The notes: generated by a model not told the origin, from the sequence alone. Shown: positions 6,919 through 16,189, counted from the first letter of the stretch. The stretch: 64,000 nt of DNA from a bacterium YEK0313 (GCA_000751295.2 CCMO02000001.1:5362951-5426950); one strand, 5' to 3'. Translations and numbers: made by a program.

Positions 6919-8256
6919 TCAGCGGGCGCGCAGGAATTCCGGCACGCGCAGCAGCACCATCTCGTTGTCGTCGGCCCGGTTCGGATCGCGGCTCGAGGAG
7001 AACGGCAGGTTGTTGTCGTTGCCGACGATGATGTGGTCGGCGTCGACCACGTCGACATTCTCGATGGTGAAGAACGGGAACTGGAAGTGGCCGCCCGACA
7101 GCGGCTTGCGAGCGCGGCTGTCCGGATCCTGGATGCGCAGGAGGTCGATGAAGCCGATCTTGCGCACCGGGCCGCCGGCATTGGCGTCGGTCATCTCGAT
7201 CTTCCAGACGCGCTTGATGCGCGGCAGGGCGTGGAAGCAGGTCTCGGCGCGCTGGCCCTGCGGGCAGGCCCGCCCCGGCACGCCCTCATTGTCGTCGCGC
7301 ACGATGATCAGGCCGGTCGTGCCGTCGATCATGTTGAAGTCGCCGATCGAGAGGTTGTTCTCCTCCAGCACGAACTTCCAGTGGCGCCCGGTCCAGCGGC
7401 CGGCCTGCACGTCGAATTCCAGGATGCGCAGGTACTGCTGGCCGTCGAGCATTTCGAGGCCGTTGCTCTGGGGATCCCACAGCGCGCCTTCGAGCAGCGG
7501 ATAGAGGAAGCGGCCGTCGGGCGAGGCCGCCATGCCCTCGAAACCCTTGGACCGGCGCACCCGGAAGTCGACCGGGCCGCCCGGCACGGCCGGCATCGTC
7601 ACCGCGGGGTGGTCGGGCGAGCGCACCACCTGGCCGTCGACCTGGGTCTCGAACACCGCTTCCACCTTGCCGGTCAGGTCGACGCGGATGAGGTAGGGGC
7701 CGAGCTCGTCGCCGATCCAGATCTTGCCGCCGATGATCTGGAAGCTCTCGGTGTCGAAATCGGCGCCGGTGAGGTAGCGCCGCTCGGTGCCCTCATTGGC
7801 GATGCGGAACGGCACCTTTTTGTCGGGATCCGACAGGAACACGGTTTCCAGGCGCTCGAGCGAGCCCTTCTGCCAGTCGATCCGGTAGCGGTTGAGATAG
7901 AGCATCGAATCCGGCGAATTGGCCTTGGAGCCGAAACCGTTGTCGGTCAGCACCCAGAACGTGCCGTCGGCCATGCGCCGGATGCCGGAATGGCCCTGGG
8001 CCGGCTGGCCGCGGAACGGCAGCGACAGGCCCGTCGGGCGGCCGGCGGAGCGGCCCATGATGGTGCCGACGGCATCGACGCGCGCCGGGCCGGTGAACTT
8101 GCCGGAGACCTGCAGGTCGGCCGGCGCGTCGGCCGGCGGCTGGATGAAGGTCGCCGCCGGCAGCAAGGCATGGCCGGCGAGACGGGCCGGGAACTCCTGC
8201 TGGGCGAGGACCGGCGTGGCCGCGAGGAGAGCGGCGGCGAAAATCAGGGCGCGCAT
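6919..8256 (-). CDS. Secreted esterase-like activity of phytase family protein
   Basis: 445-residue protein of the phytase-like beta-propeller family (PF13449 type). ATG 8256 is chosen because it gives a clean signal peptide (MRALIFAAALLAATPVLA, cleavage before QQE) with a GGAG ribosome site just upstream. Family blocks are GHSGIRRMADGTFWVLTDNG near the N-terminus, SPDGRFLYPLLEG in the middle, and ENVDVVDADHIIVGNDNNLP followed by DDNEMVLLRVPEFL at the end. Members are periplasmic and often occur near phosphate or phosphonate genes. The actual substrate is not established, so phosphatase or esterase activity is inferred from the family name only. Confidence 0.85.
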   Translation of the reverse strand: MRALIFAAALLAATPVLAQQEFPARLAGHALLPAATFIQPPADAPADLQVSGKFTGPARVDAVGTIMGRSAGRPTGLSLPFRGQPAQGHSGIRRMADGTFWVLTDNGFGSKANSPDSMLYLNRYRIDWQKGSLERLETVFLSDPDKKVPFRIANEGTERRYLTGADFDTESFQIIGGKIWIGDELGPYLIRVDLTGKVEAVFETQVDGQVVRSPDHPAVTMPAVPGGPVDFRVRRSKGFEGMAASPDGRFLYPLLEGALWDPQSNGLEMLDGQQYLRILEFDVQAGRWTGRHWKFVLEENNLSIGDFNMIDGTTGLIIVRDDNEGVPGRACPQGQRAETCFHALPRIKRVWKIEMTDANAGGPVRKIGFIDLLRIQDPDSRARKPLSGGHFQFPFFTIENVDVVDADHIIVGNDNNLPFSSSRDPNRADDNEMVLLRVPEFLRAR

Positions 8257-8590
8257 CAAGGGCTCCGGACATATCAAGCAACGGGCGCTCCTTGGGGGAT
8301 CAGCCTGACAGCGGCGTAACGGATCGATGACAGCGGGATGACGGGCCACAGATGGCCCGATATTGCGACGCTCGGCCGCAGCCAGCGGCCGGCATGGGGC
8401 TCGTCCGGCTGCGGCCCGGATTCCGGGCCGCCATCGTTCTGCCGCATCAGGGCTTATCAGAACTGGGCAAGCCGGCGACGCGTACCTATCTGTGAGGTTC
8501 GGCCGGCATGCTTCGCATTGGCGCTTCGGCCGTCTTCTTTGCCGGAACGCCCAGGTCTAAGATCGCATCCCGCCTATCGGATCCCGCCTC
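8257..8590. promoter_or_regulatory. Divergent promoter region, no gene seen
   Basis: A 334-bp stretch separates the phytase-like gene (leftward) from the sensor kinase gene (rightward). No ORF with coding character was found. It contains a short palindrome, GGCCACAGATGGCC, near 8344. Both genes probably start transcription here, but no confident -35/-10 elements can be assigned. Confidence 0.4.
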
Positions 8591-10132
8591 ATGCCGCGCG
8601 AGACGTTACCGGACCAGACCCAGGATGCGGAGGCCAAGGCCCTCGCCGCCCGGCGGCGTGCCGATCTCGCGGCCGAGCTCGAACTGGCCGCGCCGGTGCC
8701 CTCGCGCGGGGTCGGCCTGTCGGGCAAGCTGCTGATGCTCACCGCCATCTTCGTGATGGTGGCGGAAATCCTCATCTTCCTGCCTTCGGTCGCGACCTAC
8801 CGGATCAGCTGGCTCGACGACCGGCTGGCCTCGGCGCGCACCGCCGCCCTGGTGCTGGAGGCGGCGCCCACCGGCATGGTGCCGGAGGCGCTGATGCGCG
8901 AGCTCCTGAACAGCGCCGGCGCCCAGGCCGTGGCGCTGAAGACCGGCACGACGCGCCGCCTGCTCGCCGTCTCCGAGCAGCCGCCGGAGGTCGACGTCAC
9001 CGTCGACATGCGCGAGCGCACGCTGATGGGCTCGATCGGCGATGCCTTCGACACGCTGTTCGCCCGCGACGGCCGCATCCTGCGCGTCATGGGCACGGCG
9101 CCGCGCGCCGGCGACTTCGTCGAGATCGTGCTGGACGAGACACCGCTCCGCCGCGCCATGCTGCGCTTCTCGAAGACCATCATTCTCCTGTCGCTGCTGA
9201 TCTCCTGCATCACCGGCGCGCTCGTCTATCTCGCCCTGCACCTGATGTTCGTGCGGCCGATGGCGCGGCTGACCAACACCATGATCGCCTTCCGCGAGAA
9301 TCCGGAGGATCTGAGCCGGGTGATCGTGCCGAGCGGCCGCAAGGACGAGGTCGGCGTCGCCGAATACGAGCTGCAGACCATGCAGCAGTCGCTGCACGAC
9401 ACACTGGCGCAGCGCTCGCGCCTCGCCGCCCTCGGCCTCGCCGTCTCCAAGATCAACCACGACCTGCGCAACCTGCTCGCCTCCGCCCAGCTCTTCTCCG
9501 ACCGGCTCGCCGACGTGCCGGATCCGACCGTGCAGCGCTTCGCGCCGAAGATGATCCAGGCGCTCGACCGCGCCATCGCCTTCTGCCAGTCGACCCTGTC
9601 CTACGGCCGCGCCCACGAGGCGCCGCCGCAGCGCGGCGCCGTGCGCCTCGCAGCGCTCGCCGACGAGGTGCGCGACACGATGGGCCTCGGCTTCGAGGCG
9701 CGCATCGCCTTCATCAACGGCGTGCCCGACGAGCTCGTCGTCGACGCCGACCCCGACCACCTGTTCCGGGTGCTGCTCAATATCGGCCGCAACGCCCAGC
9801 AGGCGCTGGAGGCGCGCGCCCCCAACGATCCCGTCCGCGACCAGGTGCGGGTCGGCGCCCGGCGCGAGGGCACGGTGGTGGTGATCGAGGTCTCCGACAC
9901 CGGCCCCGGCATTCCCGACCGCGCCCGCGCCCATCTGTTCGAGGCCTTCCAGGGCTCGACCCGGCCCGGCGGCACCGGCCTCGGCCTTGCCATCGCCTCC
10001 GAGCTGGTGCGCGCCCATGGCGGCACCATCGCGCTCGCCGACGGCACAATGGGCGCCACCTTCCAGATCACGATTCCCGACCGGCCGATCGATCTCGCCG
10101 CCATCCGCAAGTCGCAGCGCCGCCGCGCCTGA
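8591..10132 (+). CDS. Membrane-bound sensor histidine kinase (orphan)
   Basis: 513-residue two-component sensor. A first membrane helix at about residues 46-70 is followed by a periplasmic domain of about 120 residues, a second helix at about 193-216, a HAMP region (VRPMARLTNTMIAFRENP) and a short dimerisation domain with the phospho-acceptor histidine in SKINHDLRNLLAS (near residue 290). A HATPase_c domain follows, with N box NIGRNAQQALEA, G1 DTGPGIP and G2 GGTGLGLAIA. The ligand is unknown. No response regulator lies next to it, so its partner must be elsewhere. It ends about 190 bp before tRNA-Arg. Confidence 0.92.
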   Translation: MPRETLPDQTQDAEAKALAARRRADLAAELELAAPVPSRGVGLSGKLLMLTAIFVMVAEILIFLPSVATYRISWLDDRLASARTAALVLEAAPTGMVPEALMRELLNSAGAQAVALKTGTTRRLLAVSEQPPEVDVTVDMRERTLMGSIGDAFDTLFARDGRILRVMGTAPRAGDFVEIVLDETPLRRAMLRFSKTIILLSLLISCITGALVYLALHLMFVRPMARLTNTMIAFRENPEDLSRVIVPSGRKDEVGVAEYELQTMQQSLHDTLAQRSRLAALGLAVSKINHDLRNLLASAQLFSDRLADVPDPTVQRFAPKMIQALDRAIAFCQSTLSYGRAHEAPPQRGAVRLAALADEVRDTMGLGFEARIAFINGVPDELVVDADPDHLFRVLLNIGRNAQQALEARAPNDPVRDQVRVGARREGTVVVIEVSDTGPGIPDRARAHLFEAFQGSTRPGGTGLGLAIASELVRAHGGTIALADGTMGATFQITIPDRPIDLAAIRKSQRRRA

Positions 10133-10319
10133 CCGACCAGGCGCGCCCGTACGGCCGCCCGGCCGCGCAAACCGGCGGCCTGCCTGGCGTTGCGCCGACC
10201 CTTGGATGCAGCCGGCAAAAATCATCCACAGCGCCCGGCCGACGCTCTTGCAATCCGCCGAGAAACAGCTTATTCGACCGCCTCCGTTCGAGACGTTCTT
10301 CACATCCCGAACGCGGCGC

Positions 10320-10396
10320 GCGCCCGTAGCTCAGCTGGATAGAGCACCAGACTACGAATCTGGGGGTCAGAGGTTCGAATCCTTTCGGGCGCGCCA
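10320..10396 (+). tRNA. tRNA-Arg (anticodon ACG)
   Basis: 77-nt tRNA with CCA encoded. The acceptor arms GCGCCCG (10320-10326) and CGGGCGC (10386-10392) pair perfectly. The anticodon stem CCAGA/TCTGG encloses CTACGAA, giving anticodon ACG. The T-arm shows AGAGGTTCGAATCCT. A TTTTTT run follows directly. It marks the left edge of the acquired island and could have served as its attachment site, but no duplicated tRNA 3' end was found at the far side. Confidence 0.97.
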
Positions 10397-10440
10397 TTTT
10401 TTCCCGTGTCCGACCCGGACACATGGGTAACAGATTGTAC

Positions 10441-11145
10441 CTAAGACATGGGTGACACTCTTGGCCCGAACGGGTTGTCGAGTGGCTGCAGGGTTTTCTG
10501 TTCCAAATCGAAGTAGCCGAGATCGTAGCTCATGAAGCTGACGAGCCAAATGCCCTCGTCGACTTCCTTGATGCCGACGCGCTGACCGGCGAGCACGGTC
10601 GAGACGTTGATCTTCTTTCGGTGCAGGCACAGGCGGCCGCAGGCGGTGATCATCACGTCGCGGTCATGCAGGGGATAGCTGAGCTCCGGCAGGCCCGTGT
10701 AGGGCCTGCATGATGGCGTATAGACCTCGGCCGGACACTTCATGTCGAGCCCCTCGTGAGGACGCTCGGTGTTGAACTCCTTCTGGAAGGCATCGAACCG
10801 GCCCTGCTGCTGCAGGCTGTTCTGGCCGGCCGGACGGGTCGCTTCCTTCTTCAGCGTGAGATGCATGCGCTCGTGCCGCCCATTCTGCTGCGGCTGGCCG
10901 GGCTGGATGCGTTCGATGGCAATGCCGAGCCTGAGCCACCAGACCGAGAGCCTGGACAGATTGAACAGGCCGTTCGGGCTGGCAAAGGGCACGCCATTGT
11001 CGGAGCGAATGGCCTCCGGCAGGCCCCGCTCGCGGAACAACTGCTCGAAGGCCGTGATCGCCAGCTCTTCCCGCACCGAGTCCAATGCTTCGCACATGAG
11101 CAGGAAGCGCGAGGCGTGGTCGGTCATCCTCTTTGCACGCTGACG
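10441..11145 (-). pseudogene. IS481-family transposase, C-terminal fragment
   Basis: Encodes the second and third catalytic regions of an IS481 DDE transposase: TDHASRFLLMCEAL, then IRSDNGVPFASPNGLF (second Asp) and QQNGRHERMHLTLKKEA (Glu), followed by the family's C-terminal tail (CGRLCLHRKKINVSTVLAGQ). The N-terminal helix-turn-helix and first Asp are missing. The frame is joined, one base out of register, to the N-terminal part of a different IS481 transposase at about 11124-11145. Confidence 0.85.
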
Positions 11146-11774
11146 CCCCGCTCCTTGAACCAGCGCAGCGCCCGCACGAGGAACCCGGTGGTCGACCACC
11201 GCCGCTCGTCGGGCAGCACCTCGACATAGGCAAGCCGGGTCGCATCGTCGATGGCGACATGCAGGAAGTCGTAGCCAAGCCCCTGGCTGGCGCCACGCCG
11301 GTTGCCGGTGATGCGGTGGCCGACGCCTTCAAAGCGGGCCAGCCGCTTGATGTCGAGATGAAGCAGCTCGCCGGGACGCTCGCGTTGATAGCGCCGCACC
11401 GGCTCCTTCGGATCAAGCGCGGACAGCCGGCCGAGCCCCATCCGCGTCAGCCAGCCGGCAACCGTCGATCGCGCCAGTCCGAGGCGGGACGCAATCTCCT
11501 CACCCGTCAACCGGTACTCGCGGCGCAGCTTGGCCGCCAGCCCGGGCCAGAACGCGCTCGTCGCCGATCGGGACGCATGGGGCCGCGACGAGCGGTTCTG
11601 CAGCCCGGCTTCTCCATCGCTCCGCCATCGCGACAGCCATTTGCGGGCGGTTCGCTCGCTGACCCCGAAGCCGGCCGCCACTTCGCCGACAGGCCGGCCC
11701 TCTCCTACGATCCGCCGGATCATCTCCGCTCGACCAAGCGGCGTCGTTCGCGCATTCTTGTGCGGGTTGTTCAT
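11124..11774 (-). pseudogene. IS481-family transposase, N-terminal fragment
   Basis: Starts at MNNPHKNARTTPLGRAEM, with helix-turn-helix VGEVAAGFGVSERTARKWLS and the first catalytic region LLHLDIKRLARF, then HVAIDDATRLAYVEVLPDE. It stops after RALRWFKERGVSVQRG, just where the second catalytic Asp (normally TDNGS) should come. The remainder is replaced by the 3' half of another element. It is therefore a truncated transposase without a complete DDE triad. Confidence 0.85.
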
Positions 11775-11857
11775 CCTCGTGCCCTGCGGTGCTTCGTGTC
11801 GCAACGACCACCTTCGGGCTCTCACGGGCGATGAACAACCTCCTTAGACTCCACAGC

Positions 11858-12175
11858 TAGACACGCTGCGCCAGCGCGCGCGGATGGTCGCGGCGGTCGC
11901 CGCCTCGTCGAGGCGTATTCGTTCGCGGGCCTTGCGGTCGAATCTTTGAGCATGTCGGGGGGCGCCCGATTGCCTGAACTGTCGAGCGCGAGTTGAGCGC
12001 GCTCCGCGTCGGCGGCAGCTTGATCCCGAAACGCATTGAGGCTCGCTATGCGCTCTTTCTCCATGGCGTCGTCCTTATCGACCATGCCGGCCTCAATGGC
12101 GTCAAAGAGGCGGCCGAACTGCTGGTCGGTTTCGGTGATGCGCCTCTGATGGTGTGAAGGCCATTTGGCTTGCAT
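11858..12175 (-). pseudogene. Serine recombinase (resolvase/integrase family), decayed C-terminal part
   Basis: The minus strand encodes the coiled-coil tail typical of large serine recombinases: TETDQQFGRLFDAIEAG, then KERIASLNAFRDQAAADAER. After LKD the homology continues only by changing frame twice (FDRKARERIRLDE, then GGDRRDHPRALAQRV), so at least two frameshifts are present. The catalytic N-terminal domain is absent. It is truncated near 11858 by the IS481 remnant. It is a plausible relic of the enzyme that brought in the island. Confidence 0.65.
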
Positions 12176-12458
12176 GGTCGAGCCCGACGACGAAGGACTG
12201 GAGATACCGTCCCGGCGGAGCATCAGCGCCCCCTTGCGCTGCGCCAAAGGGAGCCCCCTAAGCAAGGCCCGACATGAGCGTCAGCGAGTGCCGGGCACGA
12301 GGACGGGATCAGGATGTGCAAAGCTGTCAAACCTAAAACCCGCTTATCCTGAGCACCATTTTCGTTATGCTGTAGTGTTAAATTCGGTATCGATTGGCTT
12401 TTGATCTTCAGTCATATTGATCGAATCGGTCCTCGAAGAGACTGGCGAGAGGAAACGC

Positions 12459-13496
12459 TTGGACATCCACGGCCTAAAACTAATGCTGCAACAGCATCTG
12501 ACGGACGGACTGGTGACGATCGTCGGTTCTGGTTTGTCGTGCGCTGAAGGACTTCCGGGCATGGGCGAGTTGGCGGCCCATCTCGATGCAACGGTGACAA
12601 CCGGTTTGGCGGTCGCGGACGTAGATCGGTGGAACGCAATTTCACAGCTCCTGCCTGCGAAGGGCCTCGAAGTGGCTCTTCTTGAGGCGCCTCCGACGCC
12701 AGGACTCGAGGCGGCGATCGTGGCGCGCACATCCGAACTGATCGCTATGCGGGAGCGACAAATCGTTGCCGAAGTTTTTTCGCGGACACGGACGCTGCGG
12801 TTCACCCGGCTCGTCAAGCAGCTGCTGAAACCCAATACGGGGCTTCCAATCATTACGACGAACTATGATCGCTTGGTTGAGGTCGCCGTGGAGGAAGCCG
12901 GCCTCGGCGTCGATACATTGTTCGTCGGTCATTTCGCGGGGGAGCTGAACGAGCAGGAAAGCCGTTTGAGTTTCTGCCGGGAAGTGACGCTGAAGGCTGG
13001 ACGAGCGCAGTATCGTTATCGTCCGCGCGCCAATGTCTTCAAACCACATGGCAGCCTCGATTGGTATCATCGTGATGGGAAGCCCGTCCGCTATTCCGGC
13101 GACCTCGATCTCCCACGGCTCATTATTACGCCAGGATTGAACAAGTTCCGTAACGGCTACGAAAGCCCGTTCGACCGCCATCGGGAACGGGCGAATTCAG
13201 CGATCGATCGTGCCAGCCGCTTCCTCGTGATCGGCTATGGCTTCAACGACGATCATCTGGAAACGCATCTGACCCCCCGAATTCGCAGTGGCGTACCCAC
13301 ACTACTGTTGACTTACGGGCTTTCGGATAACGCGGTGAAGCTCGTCAACGAGTGCCGCAATGTCATCGCCATTCGGCGCGCCGAACAAGGTGGCGCTTCC
13401 GGCTCCGGTGTTTTTATGGCCGGAACCGAGACTTTCTTTCCCGGTCTGGACCTGTGGGATCTAGGCTCATTCGTTGCCGAGGTGCTTGAACCATGA
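12459..13496 (+). CDS. SIR2-like NAD-binding protein of a SIR2-HerA defence pair
   Basis: 345-residue SIR2-fold protein. Motifs are VTIVGSGLSCAEGLPG (nucleotide loop, about residues 19-34), ITTNYDRLVE (about 131-140), FKPHGSLDWY (putative catalytic His near 196) and LVIGYGFNDDHLETHL (about 255-270). SIR2 proteins of this kind act as NAD-degrading effectors controlled by a HerA partner in antiphage systems of the Nezha type. TTG 12459 is chosen because GAGAGGAA sits 4 bases upstream. An in-frame TTG at 12417 and an ATG at 12486 are alternatives. The stop overlaps the herA start by 4 bases. Base composition is clearly less GC-rich than the flanks. Confidence 0.85.
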   Translation: MDIHGLKLMLQQHLTDGLVTIVGSGLSCAEGLPGMGELAAHLDATVTTGLAVADVDRWNAISQLLPAKGLEVALLEAPPTPGLEAAIVARTSELIAMRERQIVAEVFSRTRTLRFTRLVKQLLKPNTGLPIITTNYDRLVEVAVEEAGLGVDTLFVGHFAGELNEQESRLSFCREVTLKAGRAQYRYRPRANVFKPHGSLDWYHRDGKPVRYSGDLDLPRLIITPGLNKFRNGYESPFDRHRERANSAIDRASRFLVIGYGFNDDHLETHLTPRIRSGVPTLLLTYGLSDNAVKLVNECRNVIAIRRAEQGGASGSGVFMAGTETFFPGLDLWDLGSFVAEVLEP

Positions 13497-15244
13497 CTGA
13501 AGCCGCTCTCCAATTTGCCGACGACGACAAAATCGGGCGCGTCGCTTCGGTCGATACGAGCCACGTCGCGATCGACGTGACCAACTCCGTTCTTCTGACG
13601 CGGATTGGTATCGGGCAGCTTGTCGCCATTCGTGGCGCGACGGAGCGCGAATACCTCATCGCCATGACCGAGCGCGTCACCCGCAGCATCAGGGAAGAAC
13701 TGCCTGACCTGAACGATGACGATGCCGATGGCGCGCTTCTGGCGGCGGTGCCGACCGATCTGATCCAAGGCGTCTTGATCGGCACATTCAGAACGGTGGA
13801 GGGTGATCGGCGGAATACCTTCAAACGCGGCGCCGATAGCTTTCCGCAGATCGATCGGGACTGCTTCGTCATCGAACGTGGGAACCTCCAGCGCTTCATG
13901 GGTATCCTCGGCGCCGGTTTCCCCGCCGATGAAAGGCTCAAACTCGGCACCTTCGTTGCGGATCGCACCGCCGATGCGATCGCCAGTGGTGACAAGTTCT
14001 TTCAGCGGCACGCAGCGATCCTCGGAAGTACCGGATCGGGCAAGAGTTGGGCAGTTGCGTTAATCCTCGAAAGGGCTGCCAAGCTCAAGTTTCCGAACAT
14101 CATCGTCCTCGACATGCACGGGGAGTATGCCCCCTTGGCCGATAAAGCGGATGGAGGATTCGCTACGCGCTTCCGTATCGCAGGTCCCGGCGATCTGGAG
14201 AAACCGGGCGACGATACATTGTTCCTGCCATATTGGCTGCTCAACCGGGATGAAATGCTGTCGATGATCCTTGATCGCAGCGACCAGAACGCGCCCAATC
14301 AGGCGTCGCGGTTCACGCTGCATGTCCGCTCTCTAAAAGGACAGACCCTTGATGCTGAGGACCAAGCCGCCATCAAGAAAACATATACTGTCGATTCGCC
14401 AATTCCTTACGATGTGAAAGAGCTGATCAGCCTCCTGCACACAGACAACACCACAAAAGGCATCGGCGCCAAGGGCGCGCCCGTGAAGGGCGAATGGGAA
14501 GATAAACTGACACGCTTTCTGTCCCGCCTCGAAGCGAAGCTCGACGATCGCCGCTACGGGTTCATGTTTGCACCACCGCCCGCTGCCATGAAATACGACT
14601 GGCTTGCAGCACAGGTGCTCAAGCTGCTGCAATCTGGCGACAACATAGGCATCAAGATTATTGATTTTTCCGAAGTGCCCGCCGACGTGCTCCCCGTGGT
14701 GACAGGGACGCTGGCCCGGCTGCTCTATGACGTTCAATTCTGGATGAGCGGGAAAACCCGGACACCGGTTACTCTACTGTGCGATGAGGCGCATCTCTAT
14801 CTTCCGGTTCGCGATGACGCCGATGCGGTCCAGCGCCAAGCTCTCGGATCATTCGAACGGATCGCCAAGGAAGGCCGCAAATATGGCTTCTCGCTGCTAG
14901 TCGTAAGTCAGCGCCCTTCGGATGTCAGCCGAACGATCCTGAGCCAATGCAACAATTTCTTGGCTTTGCGTCTGACAAACGAAACGGACCAAGGCGTCAT
15001 CAAGCGCCTGATGCCAGATTCGTTAGCGGGGCTGACGAGCATTTTGCCGTTGCTCGATACAGGCGAGGCACTGCTGTTGGGTGACGCCGTTCTACTACCG
15101 ACGCGGATTAAGCTCGACATGCCCAAAGTGGCACCGGATAGCGCGACGCGGGATTTCTGGCGGGAATGGGGGTCAGCGAAGCCAGACGACGCTGCAATTG
15201 CAGCAGCGATCGAATGTCTGCGCGGACAATCGAGAAACGGCTGA
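13493..15244 (+). CDS. HerA-like ATPase of the SIR2-HerA defence pair
   Basis: 583-residue FtsK/HerA-type hexameric ATPase. An N-terminal beta-barrel (HAS-barrel) region is followed by Walker A GSTGSGKSWAV (about residue 178), Walker B IIVLDMHGEYAPL (about 203), a second acidic motif LLCDEAHLYLP (about 428), sensor region VVSQRPSDVSRTILSQCNN and a conserved C-terminal SLAGLTSILPLLDTGEALLL. ATGA overlap with the SIR2 gene shows an operon. In studied systems HerA assembles with SIR2 into a large complex that controls NAD or DNA cleavage on infection. Function here is inferred from family and pairing. Confidence 0.88.
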   Translation: MTEAALQFADDDKIGRVASVDTSHVAIDVTNSVLLTRIGIGQLVAIRGATEREYLIAMTERVTRSIREELPDLNDDDADGALLAAVPTDLIQGVLIGTFRTVEGDRRNTFKRGADSFPQIDRDCFVIERGNLQRFMGILGAGFPADERLKLGTFVADRTADAIASGDKFFQRHAAILGSTGSGKSWAVALILERAAKLKFPNIIVLDMHGEYAPLADKADGGFATRFRIAGPGDLEKPGDDTLFLPYWLLNRDEMLSMILDRSDQNAPNQASRFTLHVRSLKGQTLDAEDQAAIKKTYTVDSPIPYDVKELISLLHTDNTTKGIGAKGAPVKGEWEDKLTRFLSRLEAKLDDRRYGFMFAPPPAAMKYDWLAAQVLKLLQSGDNIGIKIIDFSEVPADVLPVVTGTLARLLYDVQFWMSGKTRTPVTLLCDEAHLYLPVRDDADAVQRQALGSFERIAKEGRKYGFSLLVVSQRPSDVSRTILSQCNNFLALRLTNETDQGVIKRLMPDSLAGLTSILPLLDTGEALLLGDAVLLPTRIKLDMPKVAPDSATRDFWREWGSAKPDDAAIAAAIECLRGQSRNG

Positions 15245-15265
15245 GGAATTGTGTAGGTATTATAC

Positions 15266-16189
15266 ATGCGGGTGCCCAACGCTACCGTAAGACCGGTCCA
15301 TTTTGAAGCTTTCGCCAGCGGCGACTTCGAGCGACTAGTTTTCGTCTATCAACTTCGCATCGGCTGGGTCGCGGTGGCTTGGTACGGGTAGACCGGGAGC
15401 GATCAGGGTCGTGACATTATTGGTATAGAATCATCTGTATTGGTATAGAATTATCTGTCCGGGGCGGACCGGCGAACTGTAATCCAATGTGTAGACCGTG
15501 AAAGCTTGACCCTGACGAAGGCCGAACACGATATGGCCAATGCCGTTGCAGCGCCGACGCGCGCACCTGACGCTTTCCGATTCGTCTGCCGAAGCGCCGT
15601 CTCGACGCAATGTTGTGATGAAATCGCACAGGCGGCCTGCAATCTTGGGGTTCGCGACGTGACCATTTGGTCAGGCTCTGAATTCGAGGAACATCTGCGT
15701 CTCCATGCCGAATTCCTGCTGCGTCGCTTTACCGAAGGGGTGATCTTTCCCAATGATGGCGTCGGGCTGCGAGGCTTCGTCGATGACTTCTCCAAACTGG
15801 ACGATGTCGGAGCACTCAATCTCATAGGTCGGGCCTTTGGTCACCGGGCATTTTGCACGCCCTCTGTGCGCGAGAGCTATCTGCCTGCGTTCCTGCAAGC
15901 CATAGAAGATACCATCGGTGTTCTGAATACCGTTGTCTGGAAGACGAGGGACGGTGTTGAAATCCGGCGCATCCCGTCGCTCCACCACATCCGTAACGCA
16001 CGGATACGTGGCGAACTGCGGCAGACGGTGCACGAACTCGATGCGCTGCGTCGGCTCTTCAAACGGGGACTGGATGAAGGCCGCATCCAGCATTGTCAGT
16101 GCGGTCAACCTGACTGTCCAACCTTCATGGTCGAATCTAGTGCCGTCGCCGAATTGGATCGCGAGAGAACACAAATGCTCGCCCACTGA
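15266..16189 (+). pseudogene. Mrr-like restriction endonuclease-type gene with two in-frame stops
   Basis: Reading from ATG 15266, one frame carries a continuous nuclease-like sequence: RPVHFEAFASGDFERLVF, then GWVAVAWYG-stop-TGSDQGRDIIGIE, a second stop, then ADRRTVIQCVDRESLTLTKA. The TAG at 15389-15391 falls inside the PD-(D/E)xK core (TGSDQGRD), where Gln would be expected. The TAG at 15446-15448 lies in a 20-bp tandem duplication. The remaining 3' part (about 225 codons) keeps VTIWSGSEFEEHLRLHAEF and a CQCGQPDC cysteine cluster. It is interpreted as a dead restriction-like gene following SIR2-HerA; the intact 3' part might still be translated from TTG 15506. Confidence 0.65.
15419..15458 (+). 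repeat. 20-bp tandem duplication inside the dead nuclease gene
   Basis: ATTGGTATAGAATCATCTGT (15419-15438) is immediately repeated with one change at 15439-15458. The second copy places a TAG codon in the frame that reads through the gene. It looks like a replication-slippage duplication and is one of the lesions that inactivate the nuclease reading frame. Confidence 0.85.

Larger units (their letters stand above)
10428..11842 (-). mobile_element. Chimeric IS481-family remnant (two fused partial elements)
   Basis: This segment joins the 5' part of one IS481-type element (11124-11842) to the 3' part of another (10428-11145). The right terminus reads TGTACCTAAGACATGGGTGA (10437-10456), a sequence repeated in degenerate form at 20691, 22666 and 50876. 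The left part begins near 11835 with an AACAAC motif and lies against a dead serine recombinase. Neither half encodes a complete transposase, so the unit is probably inactive. Confidence 0.7.

Noticed and set aside
10406..10422. GTGTCCG-ACC-CGGACAC hairpin as a dedicated tRNA-Arg terminator
   Set aside because: It lies after the T-run rather than before it and its right arm is part of the IS481 terminus (GGACACATGGGTAACA), so it is more likely transposon sequence.
11842..12458. An intact gene in the region before the SIR2 gene
   Set aside because: The only coding similarity is to the tail of a serine recombinase and requires two frame changes. The rest (12180-12458) shows no coding character.
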